A program made the position numbers and the translations under genes. 64,000 nt of DNA from Duganella sacchari (GTDB lineage Bacteria > Pseudomonadota > Gammaproteobacteria > Burkholderiales > Burkholderiaceae_D): contig NZ_FRCX01000007.1 of assembly GCF_900143065.1 (NCBI RefSeq), forward strand, positions 398,705-462,704, read 5' to 3'. The notes beneath the pieces are model-generated. The model did no database searches, had not been told where the DNA came from, and saw only the letters and a program-made list of their open reading frames with translations. Below, one piece after another: positions 50,150 to 58,592 of this stretch (position 1 is the first letter of the stretch; each line of letters begins with the position of its first letter).

Positions 50150-51003
50150 GCGTAGCTTCCTTTCATGGTCGCGACAAACAGGTCCGCCACACTGGGCGTG
50201 CGCAGTTCGCCAAAATTCGACAGCTGCTGACGGGCCACGCCGTCAAACAGCATGACCGCCTTGCCAAACACGGTGCGTTGGCTCATCGGCTGCAGCGCGT
50301 TGGCGGCGGCCAGGAACTCCGGCTCCACCATCACTTCGGTAAAGCGTTCGCCCACTTCGTCCATCGACGCGGCCAGCGAGATCTTGCCGTTCTCAATGAA
50401 CATCAGGTCGGTGAGGATGTGCTCGACCTCTTCGATCTGGTGGGTGGTGATGAGGATGGTCTTGTTCTCGTCGAAGTAGTCTTCCAGCAGGTTCTGGTAG
50501 AACTGCTTGCGGTACAGAATGTCCAGACCCAGCGTCGGTTCGTCCAGCACCAGCAGCTTGGCGTCAATCGCCATCACCAGCGCCAGATGCAGCTGCACCA
50601 CCATGCCCTTGGACATGGCTTTGACTTTCATGTCCGGCTTGAGCTTGGTATTGGCAATGTACTTTTCCGCCTTGCTGCGATCGAAGCGCGGATGCACGCC
50701 CTCCACGAAATCGATGGCGTCCCTGACCTTGAGCCACTTGGGCAGGATGGCGACGTCGGCGATGAAGCAGACCTCGTTCATGAGGGCTTCGCGCTGGGTG
50801 CGCGGGTCCATGCCCAGCACCGACAGCTGGCCCTCGAACGGCGTCAGGCCGAGGATGGCCTTGAGCGTGGTGGTCTTGCCGGAGCCGTTAGGACCGATCA
50901 GGCCGACAATGCGGCCCGCGTCGACCGTAAAGCTGGTGCCATCCAACGCTGTATGCTTGCCGTATCGCTTGCTCAGGCTGGAGGCGGTAATGATGGCGCT
51001 CAT
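50146..51003 (-). CDS. ABC transporter ATP-binding protein
   Basis: The 285-residue ATPase has Walker A GLIGPNGSGKTT near residue 38, the divergent signature MSKGMVVQLHLALVM, Walker B AKLLVLDEPTLGLD and the switch histidine in LITTHQIEEVEH. A C-terminal extension of about 70 residues is typical of YtrB/YhaQ-like export ATPases. It overlaps the permease gene downstream and the GntR gene upstream (ATGA-type overlaps), giving a tightly coupled operon. Confidence 0.94.
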   Translation of the reverse strand: MSAIITASSLSKRYGKHTALDGTSFTVDAGRIVGLIGPNGSGKTTTLKAILGLTPFEGQLSVLGMDPRTQREALMNEVCFIADVAILPKWLKVRDAIDFVEGVHPRFDRSKAEKYIANTKLKPDMKVKAMSKGMVVQLHLALVMAIDAKLLVLDEPTLGLDILYRKQFYQNLLEDYFDENKTILITTHQIEEVEHILTDLMFIENGKISLAASMDEVGERFTEVMVEPEFLAAANALQPMSQRTVFGKAVMLFDGVARQQLSNFGELRTPSVADLFVATMKGSYA

Positions 51004-51359
51004 GCCGCACCTCCGGGCGCCGCCGGCTTGAGCAGCGCTTCCAGGTCCAGACCCAGGCGGCGGATGCGTTCCAGCATGGCTGGCCAGTCTTCGCGCAGAA
51101 AGCGTTCGCGTTCGGTGGCCAGCAGTTTGTCGCGGGCGCCATCAGTAACATACATACCTATTCCCCTCCGTTTTTCAACCAGCGTTTCATCCACCAGCTC
51201 CTGATAGGCGCGGGAGACCGTGATCGGGTTGAGTTGATAATCTGCGGCGATCTGCCGGACCGAGGGCAGGGCGTCGCCAGGCTTGAGCAGGCCGTCCAGC
51301 ACCATGCCGATGACCTTGTCTTTAAGCTGCCGATAAATCGGCGCGTTGTCATTCCACAT
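51000..51359 (-). CDS. GntR-family regulator, YtrA subfamily
   Basis: The 119-residue protein has the winged-helix of GntR regulators (IYRQLKDKVIGMVLDGLLKPGDALPSVRQIAADYQLNPITVSRAYQEL) and only a short helical tail, the mark of the YtrA subfamily. It is the first gene of its operon. YtrA-type proteins usually repress the ABC transporter genes behind them. A palindromic operator lies about 35 bases upstream. Confidence 0.93.
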   Translation of the reverse strand: MWNDNAPIYRQLKDKVIGMVLDGLLKPGDALPSVRQIAADYQLNPITVSRAYQELVDETLVEKRRGIGMYVTDGARDKLLATERERFLREDWPAMLERIRRLGLDLEALLKPAAPGGAA

Positions 51360-51392
51360 ACATAGTTACCCCTTACGTGTGTTAATGAAGTG

Positions 51393-51414
51393 GTGTTGTA
51401 GTGAACTATAACAC
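51393..51414 (-). promoter_or_regulatory. Candidate GntR operator and promoter
   Basis: GTGTTGTAG and CTATAACAC form a 9-4-9 palindrome with one mismatch. On the minus strand a -10 hexamer TATAGT lies inside it, with TTGTCT about 16 bases further upstream as -35. Repressor binding would therefore cover the promoter, giving autoregulation of the ABC operon. Confidence 0.65.
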
Positions 51415-51443
51415 TAGAAATCAAAAAGACAAGCGATTTGTGT

Positions 51444-52154
51444 TTAGCGCTGTTGCATAGTTTGTAGCGCCAGCGTGTTATGGATGGCGGCGCCGGCGGC
51501 AGTGTTATCGAAGATGCACCAGCAGTCGCGGGCCGCCAGCCATTGCGCCACCTGCTGCAAATAGGCCTCGTCATACGCGGAATAGTAGATCTTGGGGCTG
51601 CCGTGCAGGCGGACATAGGCTTGTTCCGTGGTGGGCACGTGCGGGCCGGCCTGGCCTGCGGGCGGATCGGCAATCACGCGCGTGATGCGGTGCTGTTGCA
51701 GCAGGGCAGTGGCGGCGTCGCTGAACCAGGTGGCGTGGCGGGCTTCGCAGGCCAGCATGCAGTTGAAATGGATGTGCAGCCGTTCGAACAGATGCTGGGC
51801 CGCTGCTGCGTCCAGTGTCAGGCTTGGTGGCAGTTGTACCAGTATGCAGCCGAGCTTGGCGCCGAGCGTGCCTGCCTCGCCGGCAAAGCGGCCGAGCAGC
51901 GCATCAATGTCGTTGAGCCGGGCGTCATGCGTGATGCTGCGTGGCAGCTTGACGGCAAAACGGAAGTCATCCGGCACGCTGTCGGCCCAGCGTTCGTAGG
52001 TCTTGGCCTGATGCGGGCGGTAGAACGAGGAATTGATTTCGACGGCATTGAAAACGCGCGCATAGCGCTCCAGGTGGCTACCGTGGGCCGGGAAACTGGC
52101 AGCGGCTTCGCGGTTGATGCTCCAACCGGCACAGCCCAATCTCGTCAGGGTCAT
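51444..52154 (-). CDS. DUF72 family (YecE-like) protein
   Basis: The 236-residue protein has the TIM-barrel-like DUF72 pattern: LGCAGWSI at the N-terminus, then YARVFNAVEINSSFYRPH and FRFAVKLPRSITHD, and late YVRLHGSPKIYYSAYDEAYL and WCIFDNTAAGAA. The biochemical role is not established. The start is only 37 bases from the divergent DUF1439 gene. A TATAAT (52154-52159) in that gap probably serves the latter. Confidence 0.9.
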   Translation of the reverse strand: MTLTRLGCAGWSINREAAASFPAHGSHLERYARVFNAVEINSSFYRPHQAKTYERWADSVPDDFRFAVKLPRSITHDARLNDIDALLGRFAGEAGTLGAKLGCILVQLPPSLTLDAAAAQHLFERLHIHFNCMLACEARHATWFSDAATALLQQHRITRVIADPPAGQAGPHVPTTEQAYVRLHGSPKIYYSAYDEAYLQQVAQWLAARDCWCIFDNTAAGAAIHNTLALQTMQQR

Positions 52155-52191
52155 ATAATGCGCGTGTTCCGAATTTTTGAAGGAAGTGACG

Positions 52192-52755
52192 ATGAATCTT
52201 AAACGCTATGCCAAATTTGCCGCGCCGCTATTGATTGCCATGGCAATTGCCGCCTGCGCCAGCCTGATCGGCCCGCGCCAGGTGGACCTGCCGCAAGAGC
52301 GCATGCAAGCCAGCCTGGAGCGCAAATTCCCCATGCATCACCGCGCGCTGGGCGTGTTAGAGGTCGAGCTGAGCCACCCGCAGCTGACCATCATGCCGGA
52401 GAGCGACCGCGTGGCGCTGAGTATCGACCTCGGCGTGACGCCGCTGATGGCACGCCAATCGTGGCATGGCAGCATGCTGGTATCGGGCCGCTTGCGCGTG
52501 GACAGCGCGCGCAACGCCATTTATATCGCCGATGCCCACGTCGACCGCTTCGTCATGGACAACCTGGATGAGGGCAAGCAGAACCAGCTGTCCAGCGTGG
52601 CCAACCTGCTCAGCGACCAGGTCATCCGCGACGTGCCAGTCCACACCTTCCGTCCGGAAGAGCTGCGTTACGCCGGCGTACAGTTCGTCCTGACAGGCAT
52701 CGACACCCGCCCGGGCGGTCTGGTGGCAAAACTGGAGCCCCAGAAGCCGCAATAA
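52192..52755 (+). CDS. DUF1439 family lipoprotein
   Basis: The 187-residue protein has a signal peptide with the lipobox AAC (IAMAIAACASL), so it is a lipoprotein. Its body matches DUF1439 (YceB-like), with VDLPQERMQASLERKFPMHHR and DVPVHTFRPEELRYAGV. AAGGAAG lies five bases upstream of ATG 52192. The stop codon TAA (52753-52755) forms the first base of the left arm of a long palindromic repeat, so that hairpin may act as its transcript end. Confidence 0.85.
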   Translation: MNLKRYAKFAAPLLIAMAIAACASLIGPRQVDLPQERMQASLERKFPMHHRALGVLEVELSHPQLTIMPESDRVALSIDLGVTPLMARQSWHGSMLVSGRLRVDSARNAIYIADAHVDRFVMDNLDEGKQNQLSSVANLLSDQVIRDVPVHTFRPEELRYAGVQFVLTGIDTRPGGLVAKLEPQKPQ

Positions 52756-52850
52756 AATCCGGGGTCAGTTCTTGCAATCCAACACGGGCTCTACCGTAGC
52801 AGGCGCTACGGTAGAGCCCGTGTTGGATTGCAAGAACTGACCCCGGATTT
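52755..52850. repeat. Long perfect palindrome (MITE/REP-like), copy 2
   Basis: Two 46-base arms are perfect inverse complements around the loop AGGC (52801-52804). Forty-three of the outer 44 arm bases match the copy at 36647-36742. The single arm difference (A-T here, G-C there) is changed on both sides so pairing is kept. The loops differ. It begins on the last base of the DUF1439 stop codon. Confidence 0.9.
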
Positions 52851-52979
52851 ATTTCACGCCAGCTGGCTGCATTTCGCGCCGGGTTGGCGCATTTCGTCGC
52901 ATGGCAATCCGGACGGCGCTGGAAAAGCGCAAAGTGGCTACATCGCACCCCAATAACGTCACTTGAAACGGAGCCCATC

Positions 52980-53489
52980 ATGATTCAGCAAATTATTTCC
53001 CACACCCCAACCTATGTATGGGCCCTGCTGGCCTTCTTGCTGTACCGCGGTTATCTGGCCAGCCAGGACCGTGAAATCACGCTGCAAAAACTGGCGATTA
53101 TCCCGTGCGTGATGCTGGGCCTGACACTGACCAGCATTAACAGCCACGGTGTACTGGGCGACGCGGTGTGGGCTGCCTGGGCCGCCGGCGCCGGTGTGGC
53201 GATGCTGCTGGTGTGGAGCATGAGCAAAGGCGAAGTCAGCGTCAACCGCGCTGCCGGTACGGTGATGCAGCGCGGCAGCTGGGCGCCACTGATGCTGATG
53301 GTCGCCATCTTCGTGACCAAGTACACCGTGGGCGTGATGTCGGTGATGCACCCCGAGATCATCCACAGCGTTGCCGGCACGCTGGTCGTGACGACCTTGT
53401 ACGGCCTGTTCAACGGTGTGTTCATCGGCCGCCTGGCACGCTATGCCGCCGCCTACCTGCGTCAGCCTGCGCCTGTCGTCGCCTTGTGA
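52980..53489 (+). CDS. DUF6622-type membrane protein
   Basis: The 169-residue integral membrane protein has five predicted helices. The first begins at MIQQIISHTPTYVWALLAFLLYRGYLAS, which together with LGLTLTSINS and TKYTVGVMSVMHP resembles the DUF6622 group. GGAG lies six bases before ATG 52980. Further in-frame codons upstream have no ribosome binding site. Function unknown. Confidence 0.82.
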   Translation: MIQQIISHTPTYVWALLAFLLYRGYLASQDREITLQKLAIIPCVMLGLTLTSINSHGVLGDAVWAAWAAGAGVAMLLVWSMSKGEVSVNRAAGTVMQRGSWAPLMLMVAIFVTKYTVGVMSVMHPEIIHSVAGTLVVTTLYGLFNGVFIGRLARYAAAYLRQPAPVVAL

Positions 53490-53545
53490 TGCAGCGCCAG
53501 AACTTCTACAATCTACAACATTGTTTAAAATTGTAGAGGCGGCTT

Positions 53546-54298
53546 ATGTATATTTTCGGTGTCGGGTTGCATGTGCTGGTGGCGATCTTCTTTGCCATCC
53601 ATGCGATCCGTAGCGGGCAGCAGTTGTACTGGGTGATGATTTTGTTCTTATTCCCAGGGTTGGGCAGCATTGTGTATTTCTTCGCGATCTACCTGCCAAA
53701 TTCGAAATTGCAGCACGGCGCCCGCAAGGCGGTTACGGTGGCCGCCAAGACCCTGGATCCGGGCCGCGATCTGCGCGAGGCGCGCCAGGCTTACGATTTC
53801 ACGCCGACCGCGCAAAACCAGATGCGTCTGGCCGCCGCCTTGCTGGCAGCGGGGAATGCGGAAGAGGCGGCTTCGACGTATGAAGCCTGTTTAAATGGCC
53901 CGTTCTCGGGTGACCTGGAAATCCGCTTCGGCGCCGCCCAGGCCACGCTGGCCAGTGGCCGTGCGGCTGCGGCGGTCGCCCACCTGCAAACCATCCGCGG
54001 CAGCGATGCCAAATTCCGTGCGGGACAGGTGTCGCTGTTGCTGGCGCAAGCCTATGCCGCTGCCGGCCGTCATGATGAGGCTGGTGCCGAGTTTGACTAT
54101 GCGCTGAGTCATTACAACAGCTTTGAGGTGCAGGCGGAGTGTGCGATCTGGGCGGCAGGCCAGGGTGATGCCGACAAGGCCCATCAGCTGTACGCGGAGT
54201 TGAAGCACACCATGGACCGCTGGGCGCGCCACACGCGGGATCTGAACCAGCCGCTGGTGCGCCGCTTGAACGCGGCAATGGCCACCATCAGCCGCTGA
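53546..54298 (+). CDS. Membrane-anchored tetratricopeptide-repeat protein
   Basis: Two N-terminal helices (about 1-22 and 28-50, with YWVMILFLFPGLGSIVYFFAIYLPN) anchor a cytoplasmic or periplasmic domain of TPR-like repeats (about 85-235; e.g. NQMRLAAALLAAGNAEEAASTYEACL). TPRs mediate protein contacts; the partner is not evident. The N-terminal part resembles the short PLDc_N-type membrane hairpin. The gene is convergent with a solute-binding gene, with no gap. Confidence 0.82.
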   Translation: MYIFGVGLHVLVAIFFAIHAIRSGQQLYWVMILFLFPGLGSIVYFFAIYLPNSKLQHGARKAVTVAAKTLDPGRDLREARQAYDFTPTAQNQMRLAAALLAAGNAEEAASTYEACLNGPFSGDLEIRFGAAQATLASGRAAAAVAHLQTIRGSDAKFRAGQVSLLLAQAYAAAGRHDEAGAEFDYALSHYNSFEVQAECAIWAAGQGDADKAHQLYAELKHTMDRWARHTRDLNQPLVRRLNAAMATISR

Positions 54299-55066
54299 TT
54301 ATTTCCCGGGCTTGCTGTGACCGGGGTTGAGCATGCCGCCGGTTGCAGCAATCGCCTGATTCAGCTTGTTCATGGTTTCCTGCGGCACGTCGCGGCTGCA
54401 CACCACATGCCGCCGCATGCCGACCGGCATATTCGGCAGGTCGTAGCGCACCAGTTTTTGCGCCGACGGCTCCTTCTGCCGGAAAAACTCCCAGTCCTCG
54501 CGGTCAACGAACATATAGGACGCGCGGCCCACCGTCAGCATACGCATCATCTGCGTGGTTTCCACGGTGCGGCTCATTAGCTTGTTCTTGCCGGACCGGA
54601 TCATCTGGTCCAGCACCGGGCCGTAAGACACGCCTTCAATCACCCCCAGCGTCAGCGTAGGATCGGTCAGCAGCGCTTCCAGCGTGGCGTGCGCCTGTAC
54701 GCGTTCGACCATGCCGGGCGCGATCAGCACGGTGTGCGGCAGGTCTTCATGAAATGGATTGCTGTACTGGGCGAGGGCTTCGCGTTCGGGCAGGCGGTAC
54801 CAGCTGATCGAGCAGTAGTTGGTGCTGCCATGCTGGAAATTGGCCCAGATGCGCTTTTGCGGCTCGTTGATGAAGCGTGCCGGCAGGCCTGCTGCGGCGA
54901 ATACCTCGCGTGCGCGTTCCAGCAGGAAGCCTTTGGCGACACCGTTCTCCATGTAGTGGTAAGGCGGTTTGTCGCGCCAGGCGACGGTGATTTGCGGCGT
55001 TGCCGGCCAGGCTGCCGCGCACGCGAACGCGGCGCACAAGCCTGCAAGCGGCAGCGCCGGCTTCAT
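54299..55066 (-). CDS. Periplasmic substrate-binding (PBP2-like) protein
   Basis: The 255-residue exported protein has a signal peptide (about 1-22, ending WPA), then ITVAWRDKPPYHYMENGVAKGFLLERAREVFAAAG, which is the opening of an amino-acid-type solute-binding fold. Its start overlaps the lpxH stop (ATGA), so it is probably expressed with lpxH. It resembles the 42921 protein in size and fold but not closely. No transporter genes are adjacent. Confidence 0.87.
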   Translation of the reverse strand: MKPALPLAGLCAAFACAAAWPATPQITVAWRDKPPYHYMENGVAKGFLLERAREVFAAAGLPARFINEPQKRIWANFQHGSTNYCSISWYRLPEREALAQYSNPFHEDLPHTVLIAPGMVERVQAHATLEALLTDPTLTLGVIEGVSYGPVLDQMIRSGKNKLMSRTVETTQMMRMLTVGRASYMFVDREDWEFFRQKEPSAQKLVRYDLPNMPVGMRRHVVCSRDVPQETMNKLNQAIAATGGMLNPGHSKPGK

Positions 55067-55818
55067 GAGGCGATGACCGCGCCAGTCAGATCGTGGCGCG
55101 TGATCACCCCATCTGCCGCGACGGCGATCCAGCCGCCGCGCGCCGGGGTGGCATCCGGTTCCCAGTCCGGCAGCACGTAGCGGCGCTTGCCGTCGATGTG
55201 GTGCAGGGCGGGGCGGTGCGTGTGACCGTGGATCATGACGTCGGTGCCGGTTTGTTCGAACACGTCCAGAATCGCCTGCGGCGTCACGTCCATGATTTCG
55301 TAAGATTTGCCGCTTTGCTCCTTGCGGCTGTCGGCGCGCAGGCCGGCGATGATGGCCTTGCGCTGCGCCAGCGGCATGGCGGTGAATTGCGCCTGCCATG
55401 CGGGTTGCCGCACCATGGCGCGGAATTCCATGTATTTAGTGTCTTGCGTGCACTGGGCGTCGCCGTGCAGTACGACCACGCGCTGGCCGCCGATATCTGC
55501 GACCCAGGTTTCCGGCAGCAGCGTCAGATTGGCCGCTTCGGCAAACCGGGCGCCGACCAGGAAATCGCGGTTGCCGGCGATCCAGTAGACCGCCACGCCG
55601 GCATCGCTGACGGCGCGCAGCGCCGCCACGACCTGCGCGTGGTATGGATCGTCGATGTCGTCATCGCCGGCCCAGTACTCGAACAGGTCGCCAAGCAGAT
55701 ACAGTTGCTGCGCGTGCCGCGCATGCCGCTCCAGAAAGTCGAAAAACGCCGCACTGGTCGCGGGATGCGCAGGCTGCAAATGCAGATCGGAGATGAACAG
55801 CGCGCAGACCTCACTCAT
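55063..55818 (-). CDS. lpxH: UDP-2,3-diacylglucosamine diphosphatase LpxH
   Basis: LpxH removes UMP from UDP-2,3-diacylglucosamine in lipid A synthesis at the inner membrane. This calcineurin-like metallophosphatase shows FISDLHLQ (metal ligands), LLGDLFEYWAGDD, IAGNRDFLVG and HGHTHRPAL in order. ATG 55818 gives 251 residues; a TTG nine bases earlier is possible but offers no advantage. It lies 5 bases after ppiB on the same strand. Confidence 0.95.
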   Translation of the reverse strand: MSEVCALFISDLHLQPAHPATSAAFFDFLERHARHAQQLYLLGDLFEYWAGDDDIDDPYHAQVVAALRAVSDAGVAVYWIAGNRDFLVGARFAEAANLTLLPETWVADIGGQRVVVLHGDAQCTQDTKYMEFRAMVRQPAWQAQFTAMPLAQRKAIIAGLRADSRKEQSGKSYEIMDVTPQAILDVFEQTGTDVMIHGHTHRPALHHIDGKRRYVLPDWEPDATPARGGWIAVAADGVITRHDLTGAVIAS

Positions 55819-55823
55819 ATCAA

Positions 55824-56318
55824 TCAAGCAGCCAGTTCGATGCTTTCGATGATGACGTCTTCCGACGGCACGTCAGCAAACATGCCGCTGCGGGTGGTTT
55901 TGACTTTTTTGATGGCGTCCACAACGTCGGTGCCGTCAACCACTTTGCCGAACACGGCATAGCCCCAGCCGTCCTGGCCTGGGTAGTCCAGGAAGGAGTT
56001 GTTTTTGACGTTGATGAAGAACTGGGCCGACGCCGAGTGCGGTGCCGAGGTACGCGCCATGGCCAGGGTGTAGGTGTCGTTCTTGAGGCCGTTCTTGGCT
56101 TCGTTTTCCACGGTGGTGTCAGCTGGCTTTTGCTTCATGCCTGGCTCGAAACCGCCGCCCTGGATCATGAAACCATCGATCACGCGGTGGAAGATGGTGT
56201 TGTTGTAATGACCGGCTTCCATGTAAGCCAGGAAGTTGGCGACCGATTTAGGTGCTTTTTCTGCATCCAGTTCTGCGGTCATGGTGCCCAGGTTGGTTTT
56301 GATGATTACTTTGGTCAT
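55824..56318 (-). CDS. ppiB: Cytoplasmic peptidyl-prolyl cis-trans isomerase (cyclophilin) PpiB
   Basis: The 164-residue cyclophilin begins MTKVIIKTNLGTMTAELD with no signal peptide. The catalytic region FHRVIDGFMIQGGGFEPGM with the active arginine, the substrate pocket SAQFFINVKNNSFLD, and GYAVFGKVVDGTDVVD are all present. AGGAT lies upstream of ATG 56318, so the earlier in-frame codon is not used. A second, exported cyclophilin gene lies directly upstream. Confidence 0.96.
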   Translation of the reverse strand: MTKVIIKTNLGTMTAELDAEKAPKSVANFLAYMEAGHYNNTIFHRVIDGFMIQGGGFEPGMKQKPADTTVENEAKNGLKNDTYTLAMARTSAPHSASAQFFINVKNNSFLDYPGQDGWGYAVFGKVVDGTDVVDAIKKVKTTRSGMFADVPSEDVIIESIELAA

Positions 56319-56361
56319 TTTGTTATCCTGAATGGTTAAAAAATACGGCAAGGCCGCTATT

Positions 56362-56976
56362 TTACTGTTTTGGCGGGATCGCTGTCTTCAAAATCGTCGC
56401 CGACTTCACGGTGATCGGGATGACAGGGATGTTCTGGAAGATGCCTTTGTCGTCCACCAGCACGCCCTTGATCTTGTCCACGACCTCGTAGCCTTTGACC
56501 ACTTTGCCGAACACGGTGTAGCCGCCGGAGCCATCCGGACCTGGATAATCCAGCGGCGTATTGTCTTCGACATTGATGAACCACTGCGAGGTGGCCGAGT
56601 TGGGATCGCCCATGCGTGCCATGGCCAGCGAGTATTTGGCGTTGCTCAGGCCATTTTTGGACTCGATCGGCACTGGCTTGCTGGTCGGCTTGCTCTTGAG
56701 TTTTTCATCGTAGCCGCCGCCCTGGATCATGAAACCGTCAATGACGCGGTGGAAAATCGTGCCCTTGTAGAAGCCGGACTTCACATAGCCCAGAAAATTG
56801 TCGACCGACTTGGGCGCCTTCTCGCGGTCCAGCTCCACCACGATGTCGCCCATGGTGGTTTTCAGTTCCACCTGCGGCGTTGGCGTATTCTCAGTGGTTT
56901 TGGCGGCTGGCGGCGCGGCCAGCACAGCGCCGGACAGGGCCAGACCAGCGAAGACGGTCATCAGTTTTTGGTGCAT
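56362..56976 (-). CDS. ppiA: Periplasmic peptidyl-prolyl cis-trans isomerase (cyclophilin) PpiA-like
   Basis: The 204-residue cyclophilin has a signal peptide (LAGLALSGAVLAA, cut near residue 21) and about 15 residues of linker. The catalytic domain is FHRVIDGFMIQGGGYDEKL, SQWFINVEDNTPLDYPG, YTVFGKVVKGYEVVD. It is a paralogue of the ppiB gene 43 bases downstream; the two probably share a transcript and act on opposite sides of the inner membrane. Confidence 0.93.
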   Translation of the reverse strand: MHQKLMTVFAGLALSGAVLAAPPAAKTTENTPTPQVELKTTMGDIVVELDREKAPKSVDNFLGYVKSGFYKGTIFHRVIDGFMIQGGGYDEKLKSKPTSKPVPIESKNGLSNAKYSLAMARMGDPNSATSQWFINVEDNTPLDYPGPDGSGGYTVFGKVVKGYEVVDKIKGVLVDDKGIFQNIPVIPITVKSATILKTAIPPKQ

Positions 56977-57201
56977 CGAGCTTCCTCTGGTTAGTGTTAG
57001 ATAGGCAAAATCCGCTTGCAGATGAGGCCTATGCTGTTTTTATCAATGCTATACTTGTTCCATTCTACCCCTTAGAACGTAGAAACAAGAACATTCCCCG
57101 GGGTTCCCCAGGCTAACGATGAACGCAGGTGCGCAGCCGTCTTGGATGACGCGCCAGGTCATCGTATTGCCTATGGCGCCCCAGTAAAACGCAAGAGTCC
57201 G

Positions 57202-58590
57202 ATGAGCAATTTAAAGATTTACAACACGCTGGCGCGTGACAAGCAGACATTCGTACCTATCGAACCGGGCAAAGTCCGCATGTATGTATGCGGCATGACC
57301 ATTTACGACTACTGCCACATCGGCCATGCACGCATGATGATGGCGTTCGACGTGATGTACCGCTGGCTGCTGGCGTCAGGCTATGACGTCACCTACGCGC
57401 GCAACATCACGGACATCGACGACAAGATCATCAAGCGCGCGGTGGAAAATGGCGAGACCATCTCGCAGCTGACCACGCGTTTTACCCGATACATGGACGA
57501 AGACACCACCGCGCTGGGCATCCTGCCGCCGACGCTGGTGCCGCGCGCTACCGAATATGTGCCGCAAATGCTGGCGCTGATCGAAAAGCTGGAAGCCAGG
57601 GATCTGGCCTACAAGGGCGAGGACGGCGACGTCAATTACGCGGTGCGCAATTTTGAAGGCTATGGCAAATTGTCGGGCAAGTCGCTGGACGACCTGCGCG
57701 CCGGCGAGCGCGTGGACGTCAACACCGGCAAGCGCGATCCGCTCGACTTCGTGCTGTGGAAGGCATCCAAGAAATCCGAACCGGAAGAAGTGAAGTGGGA
57801 TTCCAAATGGGGCAAGGGCCGTCCGGGCTGGCACATCGAGTGCTCGGCCATGTGCTCGGCGCTGCTCGGCGAACACTTCGACATCCATGGCGGCGGCGCG
57901 GACCTGCAGTTCCCGCACCACGAAAACGAAATCGCCCAGTCGGAAGGCGCGTTCGGCCATCAGATGGTCAACTACTGGGTGCACAACGGCTTTGTGCGCG
58001 TGGATAACGAGAAGATGTCCAAATCGCTGGGCAATTTCTTCACCATCCGCGACGTGCTGAAAAAGTATGACGCCGAAGTGGTGCGCTTCTTCATCCTGCG
58101 CGCCCACTACCGCAGCCCGCTGAACTACTCGGACGCGCACCTGGACGACGCCCGCGGCGCACTGACCCGCCTGTACACCGCGCTGGATGGCGTGGAAGGC
58201 GACGGCCAGCCGCTGGACTGGAAAGAAGAAAACGCCGCCCGCTTTGCTGAGGCGATGGACGACGACTTCAATACGCCGCTGGCGGTGGCCGCGCTGTTCG
58301 AGCTGGCGACGGAAGTCAACAAATCGAAATCGCCGGTTGCCGCGCGCCAGCTGAAAGCACTGGCCGGCGTGATTGGCCTGCTGGAGCGCACGCCGCAGCA
58401 ATTCCGCCAGGCGGCCGTGGGCGGCGAGGGCGGTGACGATGCCGCCATCGACGCTGCCATCGTGCAGCGCGCGGAAGCCAAGAAAGCCCGCAACTTCGCC
58501 GAGTCCGACAAGATCCGCGCCGACCTGCTGGCACAAGGCATCATCCTCGAAGACAAGCCTGACGGCACCACCAACTGGCGCCGCGCATAA
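57202..58590 (+). CDS. cysS: Cysteinyl-tRNA synthetase
   Basis: CysS charges tRNA-Cys with cysteine. The 462-residue class I synthetase has the zinc cysteine and HIGH motif in YVCGMTIYDYCHIGHARMM, further zinc ligands in WHIECSAMCSALLG and HHENEIAQSE, and the KMSKS loop in EKMSKSLGNFF. ATG 57202 opens MSNLKIYNTLARDK, the usual N-terminus; an in-frame start 60 bases upstream is rejected. A DNA glycosylase gene follows after two bases. Confidence 0.97.
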   Translation: MSNLKIYNTLARDKQTFVPIEPGKVRMYVCGMTIYDYCHIGHARMMMAFDVMYRWLLASGYDVTYARNITDIDDKIIKRAVENGETISQLTTRFTRYMDEDTTALGILPPTLVPRATEYVPQMLALIEKLEARDLAYKGEDGDVNYAVRNFEGYGKLSGKSLDDLRAGERVDVNTGKRDPLDFVLWKASKKSEPEEVKWDSKWGKGRPGWHIECSAMCSALLGEHFDIHGGGADLQFPHHENEIAQSEGAFGHQMVNYWVHNGFVRVDNEKMSKSLGNFFTIRDVLKKYDAEVVRFFILRAHYRSPLNYSDAHLDDARGALTRLYTALDGVEGDGQPLDWKEENAARFAEAMDDDFNTPLAVAALFELATEVNKSKSPVAARQLKALAGVIGLLERTPQQFRQAAVGGEGGDDAAIDAAIVQRAEAKKARNFAESDKIRADLLAQGIILEDKPDGTTNWRRA

Positions 58591-58592
58591 CT

